Source: Caryophanales bacterium UBA1624
GTDB lineage: Bacteria > Bacillota_I > Bacilli_A > RFN20 > CAG-826
Length of the DNA stretch: 25,939 nucleotides
Assembly (NCBI GenBank): GCA_002321395.1
Contig: DCMK01000024.1
Span: 7,215 to 33,153, forward strand
Direction: 5' to 3'
A program made the translations under genes and the position numbers. Below, in pieces: positions 8,219-15,283 of the stretch. Under the pieces are notes generated by a model that ran no database searches, was not told the origin of the DNA, and worked only from the letters and a program-made list of their open reading frames with translations. Within the stretch, counting starts at the first letter, position 1, and every line of letters begins with the position of its first letter.

Positions 8219-9129
8219 AAAAATACGTCTTCCCCCGCCTCAAGGACAAACGCGGCGGGTTCCTGAACTTCGCCGACTACCGTTCCCCAGCCCATAAAAT
8301 CGGATACGGGTTCATCCTTTTGCTCCTTTGCATCTTCTCTTTCTTCGCCCTGTTCCCCGTTGTTTATCTACTGGCCTCCGCTTTGAAGTCGGACGGGGAA
8401 ATCAATTCCGCCCATTACACTTTTTGGCCCAAGGTTTGGGACTGGGGCCGCTTCATCCGCCTTTGGGGCATCGTCGACTTCGGAAGGTATTACCTCAACA
8501 CCTTCGTTTACGTCATCGGGGCAATGATCTGCGCCGTGGCGTTCAACTCGCTTTTGGCCTATGCGATCGCGATCCTCAAGCCGTTCGGCTACAAAGCGAT
8601 CGATAAGCTCATCTTCCTGGGCTACATGGTCCCGACCATCCTGAACATCCTCCCCCTCATTCAGGAAATCTCCGCGTTCGGCCTGTTGGCGAACCAAGAA
8701 TCCTACCTTACCTTTCTCCCTCTTTGGCTGAGTTTTGGGGCCAATGCCTATTACTACATGCTGTTCAAAGACTACTTCCAACGCCTGCCCAAATCCCTCA
8801 TCGAAGCCGGATCGATGGACGGGGCGAGCCAATTCCAGATTTTCCGCCGCGTCGTCTTGCCTCTTTCCAAACCGATCATCGGCATCGTCGCGATCTTCTC
8901 GATGACCGCCTCTTACAGCGACTTCCTCTTGCCTTATCTCGTCCTGCAGAACGACAAACTCAAAACCTTGATGATCGGCATCTACGACATCGGCTCCGCC
9001 GGAGACATCCTGAAGCCTGAGGACTTCCTGATGCTTCTCGTCTTCTCTATCATCCCGCAAATCATCGTCTTCCTTATCTTCCAGCGCCAAATCATGAGCG
9101 CCGGCGCAAGCAAGGGGAGCAAGGAGTAA
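8215..9129 (+). CDS. ABC sugar transporter, permease component 2 (CUT1, MalG-like)
   Basis: Second membrane subunit of the importer, 304 aa, with about six transmembrane segments. Typical MalG/LacG-type features are the N-terminal ILLLLCIFSFFALFPVVYLL helix, the LKSDGEIN segment after it, and the EAA loop EAGSMDGASQFQIFRRVVLP. GGAGGGG precedes the ATG, which lies within the ATGA overlap with the first permease. It is 6 bp upstream of the first GH65 gene, so transport and phosphorolysis are tightly co-expressed. The ATPase partner is most likely the fused protein encoded at 13487-15283. Confidence 0.93.
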   Translation: MKKYVFPRLKDKRGGFLNFADYRSPAHKIGYGFILLLLCIFSFFALFPVVYLLASALKSDGEINSAHYTFWPKVWDWGRFIRLWGIVDFGRYYLNTFVYVIGAMICAVAFNSLLAYAIAILKPFGYKAIDKLIFLGYMVPTILNILPLIQEISAFGLLANQESYLTFLPLWLSFGANAYYYMLFKDYFQRLPKSLIEAGSMDGASQFQIFRRVVLPLSKPIIGIVAIFSMTASYSDFLLPYLVLQNDKLKTLMIGIYDIGSAGDILKPEDFLMLLVFSIIPQIIVFLIFQRQIMSAGASKGSKE

Positions 9130-9135
9130 TTCATT

Positions 9136-11400
9136 ATGGGAAAAATCAGAACGCGTTATTTGGAAGTGGAGCCTTTTTCCGTGACGGAAATCGGATTTCA
9201 CAAAGAACGGAACCAAGTCAGCGAATCCATCTTTTCGCTGGGCAACGAATATAGCGGCGTACGCGGTTTCTTCGAAGAAGGGGTTTCCCTTCCATCGCTG
9301 GTTGGCACTTATTACAACGGCATCCTCGAATATTCGTTGGAAGAAACCCCAAACGCTTACAAAGGCATCGTCAAAAGGACCCACTTCACGATCAACTCCA
9401 CCAACTATCTGAAGCTTTGCTTGATCATCGATGGGGAGAAGCTCGACTTGGCTAAGGCTTCCTTTTCCTCCTTCAAGCGCACCCTGTCCTTCCGCTCTGG
9501 GCTGTTACAGCGCGGCTTCATCTGGCATTTGCAAAGCGGGGCGAACGTCAAAGTGGCCTTCGAGAGGCTGCTGGGCATGGAATCCCCCAAACAGGCTTTC
9601 CAAACCGTCAGCCTAGAAAGCGATCAACCCGTCGACGTTTCTTTGTCTTTCTCTTTGGACGGAACCATCCTCCATTGGGGCAACCACTGCTATTGGAACC
9701 CCGGGAAGGTCATCAATGAAAACGGGGAATACGGACTGTTTTTGAAAACCCCGACCACCCACCAAAGCCTCTTGACCCTGATGAGGATCGAATCCTCTTT
9801 TTCCCCGGAGCGAGTCGAATCCAAGGAAAAGGAAATCAATGTCCTTTACCATTTCGCGTTGAAGCCCGGGCGAAAGGAGACTTTCTACCGCTTCGTCAGC
9901 AACGTCGTGGACAAAAAAGAAGATTCCCGCTTCGAAGAAAGGAAGGCGGAGGCGGAAGAAGAACTCCGCGCTTTGTGTGGAAAAGGGACCTCGGGCCTTC
10001 TGAAGGAAAACGAGGATTTCTTCCAAAAAGCCTATGAGAAATCCGACATCGAGATCGAAGGGGATCCCGACGACCAGCAGGGCATCCGTTTCTGCCTGTT
10101 CAACCTTCAGCAAGCCTATTCCGGCCTCGCCCCGGACAACAATATCGGGGCCAAGGGCCTAAGCGGGGAAGCCTATTCCGGGCACGCGTTCTGGGACTCA
10201 GAGACCTATTGTCTGCCTTACTATCTTTTCAGCAACCAAAAAGCCGCGAAGGATCTGCTGCTTTTCCGTTACAACACGTTGCCGCAGGCTCGGGAAAGGG
10301 CCAAAGACCTCGACTGCGAAGGGGCCGCTTATCCCATCGCTACCCGCAACGGGGAGGAAGCCTGCACCCTTTGGCAGCACGCCTCCACCCAAATCCAGCC
10401 CACCACCGCCGTCGCCTATGCGATTTTCCATTACATGAATCTCTACGACGATGCGGACTTCATGAACCAATACGGCCTGGAGATGCTCCTTGAAATCGAC
10501 AAGTTCCTCCTCACCCGCGGCCAGTGGAACCAAAACCGGACCCATTTCGGTTATTACGGGGTCATGGGCCCGGATGAATTCGAAGTGATGGTCAACCACA
10601 ACATGTACACCAACATCATGGCCAAGAAGACCTTCGAATACACCCTCTCCGTCCTCTCCGACCCGCGCTTGGCTTGGCGATCCGTCGCCGAGAAAGTCGG
10701 ATTCAGCGCCTCGACTTTAGAGGAAATGAGGCGCGCCATAGACAAAATGCTCATCCTCTACGATGAGAACACCCATCTTTATGAGCAGCACCAAGGCTTC
10801 TACGACCTGCCGCACATCGACGTGGACAAAATCCCGGTCACCGATTTCCCCCTTTATTCCCATTGGTCCTACGACCGAATCTACCGCAACGACATGATCA
10901 AACAGCCGGACGTCTTGATGTTCCTTTTCCTCTACAATCAGGATTTCGATTTGGCCACCAAAGAGGCCAACTACGACTACTATGAGCCGCGCTGCATCCA
11001 CGAGTCCTCCCTCTCCCCCTCCGTCCATTCCATCTTGGCGGAGGAACTCGGCAAGGAGAAAGAAGCCCTTTCTTTCTTCGGCTTCGCCACCCGCTTGGAT
11101 TTGGACGACTATAACCGCAACACAAGCGAGGGGCTCCACATGACATCGATCGCCGCGGCCTGGATGAACATCGTCTATGGGTTCTTGGGGCTCCGCAGCG
11201 ACAAACCCGAGCTCTCCGTCAACCCCGCCCTCCCGGAAAGGTGGACCCATTACTCGGTAAAGCTTACCTACAAAGGCAGCCTGCTCCGCTTCGACGTGCG
11301 CAAATCCGCGTTGACCATCACCAACCACGGCGCCCCGGTGGAAATCAAAATCTACGGGAAGAAGCGCCTCGTGGAAGGGAAACTGGAGATTGCCCGATGA
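9136..11400 (+). CDS. Glycoside hydrolase family 65 disaccharide phosphorylase (first of two)
   Basis: Cytoplasmic inverting phosphorylase expected to split an alpha-glucoside with phosphate into beta-glucose-1-phosphate and the other sugar. The 754-aa length is normal for GH65 and there is no signal peptide. Residues about 1-270 are the N-terminal beta-sandwich (SLGNEYSGVRGFFEE near 33-48). The (alpha/alpha)6 barrel follows, with HAFWDSETYCLPYY (350-363) and the catalytic acid Glu481 in GPDEFEVMVNHNMYTN. A KQPDV segment and HESSLSPSVHS, of the phosphate-binding type, come later, and a C-terminal beta domain ends the protein. AAGGAG stands 9 bases before the ATG. GH65 members act on maltose, trehalose, kojibiose, nigerose, glucosyl-rhamnose and others; the specificity cannot be read by eye. 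A beta-phosphoglucomutase encoded downstream fits the beta-anomer product. Confidence 0.93.
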   Translation: MGKIRTRYLEVEPFSVTEIGFHKERNQVSESIFSLGNEYSGVRGFFEEGVSLPSLVGTYYNGILEYSLEETPNAYKGIVKRTHFTINSTNYLKLCLIIDGEKLDLAKASFSSFKRTLSFRSGLLQRGFIWHLQSGANVKVAFERLLGMESPKQAFQTVSLESDQPVDVSLSFSLDGTILHWGNHCYWNPGKVINENGEYGLFLKTPTTHQSLLTLMRIESSFSPERVESKEKEINVLYHFALKPGRKETFYRFVSNVVDKKEDSRFEERKAEAEEELRALCGKGTSGLLKENEDFFQKAYEKSDIEIEGDPDDQQGIRFCLFNLQQAYSGLAPDNNIGAKGLSGEAYSGHAFWDSETYCLPYYLFSNQKAAKDLLLFRYNTLPQARERAKDLDCEGAAYPIATRNGEEACTLWQHASTQIQPTTAVAYAIFHYMNLYDDADFMNQYGLEMLLEIDKFLLTRGQWNQNRTHFGYYGVMGPDEFEVMVNHNMYTNIMAKKTFEYTLSVLSDPRLAWRSVAEKVGFSASTLEEMRRAIDKMLILYDENTHLYEQHQGFYDLPHIDVDKIPVTDFPLYSHWSYDRIYRNDMIKQPDVLMFLFLYNQDFDLATKEANYDYYEPRCIHESSLSPSVHSILAEELGKEKEALSFFGFATRLDLDDYNRNTSEGLHMTSIAAAWMNIVYGFLGLRSDKPELSVNPALPERWTHYSVKLTYKGSLLRFDVRKSALTITNHGAPVEIKIYGKKRLVEGKLEIAR

Positions 11401-13490
11401 ACGACTTCATCTCCTTATCCCATTATTCCCCCTCCTCCCGCGTTTTGGAGGGCAACCGCTTCCTTTTGGGCAACGGCCACCTTGGATACCGCGGGACCTT
11501 TGAGGAAGAAGGGAAAGCCCAAATGCCTGGCCTTAACTTGGTTGGGGTTTACGACAAAGCCGGGGATGCTTGGCGGGAATCTTTGAACCTCCCGATCCCC
11601 TTCTGCTGCAGAACCTTCTTCTCCGGCAAGGAGCAGGATTGCCTCACCCAGGAGATGGCTTCCCATCGAGTCAGGCTCGACTTGGAAAAGGGAATTTTCC
11701 TGCGGGAAAGCCTTTTCCCTTCCTATTCGATCCGCTCGGAACGCTTTGTTTCGCAAGCGCAGGACAACCTTTTGGTCTCTTCGATTTCAATGAAAGCCGA
11801 AGAAGAAGGCGATTTCCTCTTCCGATTCGGCTTAGACCTCGATATCTTCGAATGCAACGGCCCTCACTTCCCCGAGAAAAAAGTGACCCGTTACCCGGAT
11901 TTCCTCCTTTTCGAAGGGAAAACCAACGAAGGGAAAACCATCTATGAGGCGGTTTCCTACCTTTCTTCCCTAGAAGCAAAAAAGGAAGGGGAATCCTTCT
12001 TCTCCGCCGAGGGGCATTTGAAGAAGGGAGAGCTTTTCTCGTTGCAGATCATCAGCCTCGTTTTCGAGGAGAAGGCGGACTTCCATGCGGAAATCGCCAA
12101 GGCAAGGCAAAAAGGCTTCGAAGCCCTGAAAGAAGAGCACGTCGCCGCTTTCTCGCCTCTATACCGCAACGCGAAGATCAAGCTCCTCGGGGACGAAGAA
12201 GGGCAAAAAGAGGGAAACTATTCCATCTACATGCTTCTGATCCTCGGGGACAAGAACCGGGCAAGAAGCGTCCCCGCGCGCGGCGTCAGCGGGCAGACCT
12301 ACAAAGGGGCGATCTTCTGGGACAGCGAGATCTTCCTTCTTCCTTTTTTCTGCCTTCAGGAGCCCCAAGTGGCCCGCAACTTGCTGAAATATCGAATCGC
12401 TACCGTAGAAGGGGCCAAGGCCAAGGCCAAGGAATTCGGGTACCAGGGCGCCTTCTTCGCCTGGGAAAGCCAAGACAGTGGCCTTGAAGCCTGCTCCAAA
12501 TACAACGTCACCGATTACAAAACGGGGAAGCCGATCCGCACCTACTTCAACGAAAAGCAGATCCACATCTCCGCCGACATCGCCTACGCGTTCGAGAATT
12601 ACCAACGCCTCACCGGGGATTCGACTTTGCTGGAGGAAGGGGGGATGGAACTTTTAGGCGAAATCGTTGCCTTCTATCGCAGCTACGCGACCTTCCGAAA
12701 CGGGGCCTACCACCTCGACGATGTCATCGGGCCCGACGAATACCACGAGCGGGTCAACGACAACGCCTTCACCAACTATATGGCCGCCCACGCGATCAGC
12801 TATGCGATCGAGGAAGCCAAACGACTCGGCGGGAAATGCCTGGAATCCATCCCAGGGTGGGAGGATTTCCTTCAGAAGCTTTACCTCCCCAAACCCAATG
12901 CGGATGGGGTCATCGAGCAATTCGAGGGCTACTTTCAAAAAGAAGACTGCTCTTTGGCGGAAGTAAGGAGCCGCGTGAAGGACCCCAAGCAATATTGGGG
13001 CGGGAAAGACGGCCCCGCCAGTCCCACCCAAATCATCAAACAGGCCGACGTCGTCGCGATGTTGGTCCTGCTGGGGGATGAATTCGACCAAAAGGTCAAA
13101 AAAGCGAACTACGATTACTACTTCCCCCGCACCGAGCACGGTTCATCCCTCTCCAGCAGTATGTACTCGCTGCTGGCGACCCAAATCGGGGAAAGCGAAT
13201 ACGCCTACTCCATGTACCGGAAATCCGCATCCATCGACCTCTATGGCGAGCAGAAGCTCTACGCCGGGGGGATTTACATCGGTGGGAGCCATCCCGCCAG
13301 CGAAGGCGGGGCCTATCTCTGTTTGGTCTATGGCTTCAGCGGCTTTGAAATCGAAGGGGAGCGCTTCACCCTCCATCCGCATCTGCCACGGCAGATCCAG
13401 GGGATGGAATATTCTTTGTCATTCCGCGGAAAACGCTACAAAATTACGATTCAGGGGAACGAGTCTTCCCTAGAGGAGGTTTCATTATGA
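11397..13490 (+). CDS. Glycoside hydrolase family 65 phosphorylase (second, divergent)
   Basis: A second inverting alpha-glucoside phosphorylase, 697 aa, clearly diverged from its neighbour. It keeps FLLGNGHLGYRGTFEEEG (22-39), GAIFWDSEIFLLPFF (304-318), the catalytic Glu448 in GPDEYHERVNDNAFTN, KQADVVAML, and EHGSSLSSSMYSLL near the C terminus. The acceptor-site region GAFFAWESQDSGLEACSKYN differs from the matching part of the first enzyme, which suggests a different linkage or acceptor. The start is the ATG inside the 4-bp ATGA overlap with the first GH65 gene; the longer reading frame from 11241 lies within the previous gene and is not expected to be used. The stop overlaps the next gene in the same way. 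The substrate is unresolved. Confidence 0.92.
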   Translation: MNDFISLSHYSPSSRVLEGNRFLLGNGHLGYRGTFEEEGKAQMPGLNLVGVYDKAGDAWRESLNLPIPFCCRTFFSGKEQDCLTQEMASHRVRLDLEKGIFLRESLFPSYSIRSERFVSQAQDNLLVSSISMKAEEEGDFLFRFGLDLDIFECNGPHFPEKKVTRYPDFLLFEGKTNEGKTIYEAVSYLSSLEAKKEGESFFSAEGHLKKGELFSLQIISLVFEEKADFHAEIAKARQKGFEALKEEHVAAFSPLYRNAKIKLLGDEEGQKEGNYSIYMLLILGDKNRARSVPARGVSGQTYKGAIFWDSEIFLLPFFCLQEPQVARNLLKYRIATVEGAKAKAKEFGYQGAFFAWESQDSGLEACSKYNVTDYKTGKPIRTYFNEKQIHISADIAYAFENYQRLTGDSTLLEEGGMELLGEIVAFYRSYATFRNGAYHLDDVIGPDEYHERVNDNAFTNYMAAHAISYAIEEAKRLGGKCLESIPGWEDFLQKLYLPKPNADGVIEQFEGYFQKEDCSLAEVRSRVKDPKQYWGGKDGPASPTQIIKQADVVAMLVLLGDEFDQKVKKANYDYYFPRTEHGSSLSSSMYSLLATQIGESEYAYSMYRKSASIDLYGEQKLYAGGIYIGGSHPASEGGAYLCLVYGFSGFEIEGERFTLHPHLPRQIQGMEYSLSFRGKRYKITIQGNESSLEEVSL
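11913..11942 (+). repeat. 15-bp tandem duplication inside the second GH65 gene
   Basis: Two adjacent 15-base units, beginning GAAGGGAAAACCA and differing at one base, encode EGKTN-EGKTI at about residues 173-182. It is in frame and probably sits in a surface loop of the N-terminal beta domain. It looks like a recent small duplication. Confidence 0.8.
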
Positions 13491-15283
13491 CAAAAGGAAT
13501 GATCTTCGATTTGGATGGGGTGATCGTCTCCACCGACCATTTCCATTATCTGTCTTGGAAAAAAATGGCCGACGATGAGGGGATCCCCTTCGACGAAGCC
13601 GTCAACAACCGCCTGCGCGGGGTTTCGCGGATGGACTCCTGCGAAATCATCCTGGAGAAAGCCAAGCGGAGCTATTCGGAAGAGGAAAAGCAGGCCCTTT
13701 GCGAAAAGAAGAACAACCTCTACCGGGAATATTTGAAACAATTGACCCCAAAGAGCGTCGATCCGGAGACGCTTTCCACTTTGAAGAAAATCAAAGCGAT
13801 GGGGATTGCCACGGCGATCGGGTCCTCCAGCAAGAACACAAAATTCATTTTGGAGCGGATCGGGCTTTCCGACTTCTTCGATCAAATCGTCGACGGGACC
13901 ATGGTGCAGCACTCCAAACCCGACCCGGAGGTTTTCCTTTTGGCCGCGAAGAAACTCGGGCTCACCCCCGCCGAATGCGGGGTCGTGGAAGACGCCTACG
14001 CCGGAGTGGAGGCCGCAAAAAGGGGAGGGTTCACCTCTTACGGCATCAACGATGCCTCCGCTTCCCCCAACACCGACCACCCCCTGAAAAGGTTCTCGGA
14101 TCTGCTCCTTTATTTGGAAAAGGAAGACAAGCCCAGGATCCGCATCGAGCACCTTTACAAAACCTATCCCAACGGGGTCACCGCGACCAAGGATTTCAAT
14201 TTGGACATCAACGACGGGGAATTCGTCGTCTTCGTCGGCCCATCCGGATGCGGAAAATCCACCGTCCTACGCATGATCGGCGGGCTGGAAGACGTGACGA
14301 AGGGGAAGATCCTCCTCGACGGAGAGGACATCACCGACAAAGAGGCAAAGGACAGGGACATCGCGATGGTGTTCCAAAACTACGCCCTCTACCCCCATCT
14401 GACCGTATTCAAAAACATCGCCTTCCCTCTCGAGGTGGAGAAGATCCCCTTCAAGCACTTCTTCGATTTCAAATACCGTAAGCAAAGGAAGCTTGAAATC
14501 AAGCAGAAAGTCGAAGCCGCGGCCGCGAAAATCGGCTTGAGCGAATATCTCGACCGCCGCCCCGCCAACCTCTCCGGGGGGCAAAGGCAAAGGGTGGCGC
14601 TAGGAAGAGCCATCGTGCGCGATCCAAAAGTCTTCCTCTTGGACGAGCCCCTTTCCAACCTCGACGCGAAGATGCGCGTTCAGATGCGCTCGGAGATCAC
14701 CCGCCTCCACGACAAGCTCAAAACCATCTTCATCTACGTCACCCACGATCAAGTGGAAGCCATGACGATGGGCAGCAAAATCGTCGTTTTGAAAGACGGG
14801 GTCATCCAGCAAGTCGGAAGTCCGGAGGAGATCTTCCTCAACCCAGTGAACCAATTCGTCGCCGGGTTCATCGGCACCCCGCAGATGAACTTCTTCGCCG
14901 CCCAAGTCCAAAAAGAGAAGGGACGTTACTTCCTTTCTTTGAAAGAACAAAGCATAAGGCTTCCCATCCCCGAAGAAAGGATGAAGGGATTCGATGACAA
15001 CTGGGTCGATCAAAGCATCGTCGCCGGCATCCGGCCGCGTTCCCTGTCGGTGGAAGGCGATCTTTCCTACGCCGAGCAGGGATTCTCCGCGAAAATCAAT
15101 CTCTTCGAGCAGCTGGGCGAGGAAACCATCCTTTACACGACCTTCCCAGGAAAAGAAAAAGACCTCATCATCTCCACGACCGGCCTCGGGCGCTTCCACA
15201 AAGGGCAGGAAGTCGGAATCAGCTTCAATTTGGAACATCTATGCCTCTTCTCCAAAACAAACGGGAAATCACTTTTGAAATAA
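13487..15283 (+). CDS. Fusion protein: beta-phosphoglucomutase (HAD) joined to MsmX/UgpC-type ABC ATPase
   Basis: One 598-aa frame carries two complete enzymes. Residues 1 to about 212 are a beta-phosphoglucomutase. The nucleophile and acid/base pair Asp8/Asp10 (FDLDG), His20, GVSR (45-48), GSSSKN (112-117), Lys144 (HSKPDPE) and Glu168-Asp169 (VVEDAYAG) match the Lactococcus enzyme almost position for position. Residues about 217-598 are a CUT1 ATPase with Walker A GPSGCGKST (251-259), Q-loop VFQNYALYPHL, signature LSGGQRQRV (362-370), Walker B VFLLDEP (382-388), H-loop VTHDQ and a C-terminal TOBE-type domain. The linker is only a few residues, and no start codon with a ribosome binding site is visible at the junction near 14120-14150. 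The mutase half should convert the beta-glucose-1-phosphate made by the two GH65 enzymes to glucose-6-phosphate; the ATPase half should energise the permeases encoded upstream. GAGGAGG precedes the ATG, which overlaps the GH65 stop by 4 bp. The domain calls are very firm; the benefit of fusing them is unknown. Confidence 0.95.
   Translation: MTKGMIFDLDGVIVSTDHFHYLSWKKMADDEGIPFDEAVNNRLRGVSRMDSCEIILEKAKRSYSEEEKQALCEKKNNLYREYLKQLTPKSVDPETLSTLKKIKAMGIATAIGSSSKNTKFILERIGLSDFFDQIVDGTMVQHSKPDPEVFLLAAKKLGLTPAECGVVEDAYAGVEAAKRGGFTSYGINDASASPNTDHPLKRFSDLLLYLEKEDKPRIRIEHLYKTYPNGVTATKDFNLDINDGEFVVFVGPSGCGKSTVLRMIGGLEDVTKGKILLDGEDITDKEAKDRDIAMVFQNYALYPHLTVFKNIAFPLEVEKIPFKHFFDFKYRKQRKLEIKQKVEAAAAKIGLSEYLDRRPANLSGGQRQRVALGRAIVRDPKVFLLDEPLSNLDAKMRVQMRSEITRLHDKLKTIFIYVTHDQVEAMTMGSKIVVLKDGVIQQVGSPEEIFLNPVNQFVAGFIGTPQMNFFAAQVQKEKGRYFLSLKEQSIRLPIPEERMKGFDDNWVDQSIVAGIRPRSLSVEGDLSYAEQGFSAKINLFEQLGEETILYTTFPGKEKDLIISTTGLGRFHKGQEVGISFNLEHLCLFSKTNGKSLLK

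Noticed and set aside
8368..9384. Long minus-strand frame opposite the second permease and the start of the first GH65 gene
   Set aside because: It crosses a gene junction antisense and its product is a low-complexity Asp/Glu/Val/Arg-rich string, as expected of a shadow frame.
11241..11396. Longer N terminus for the second GH65 protein
   Set aside because: The extra 52 residues are out-of-frame text of the first GH65 gene, and the ATG at 11397 with the ATGA overlap fits the family N terminus.
14100..14160. Two separate genes instead of a mutase-ATPase fusion
   Set aside because: The frame is continuous with no stop, and no ATG, GTG or TTG with a ribosome binding site occurs at the domain junction. 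A sequencing error cannot be fully excluded without reads.
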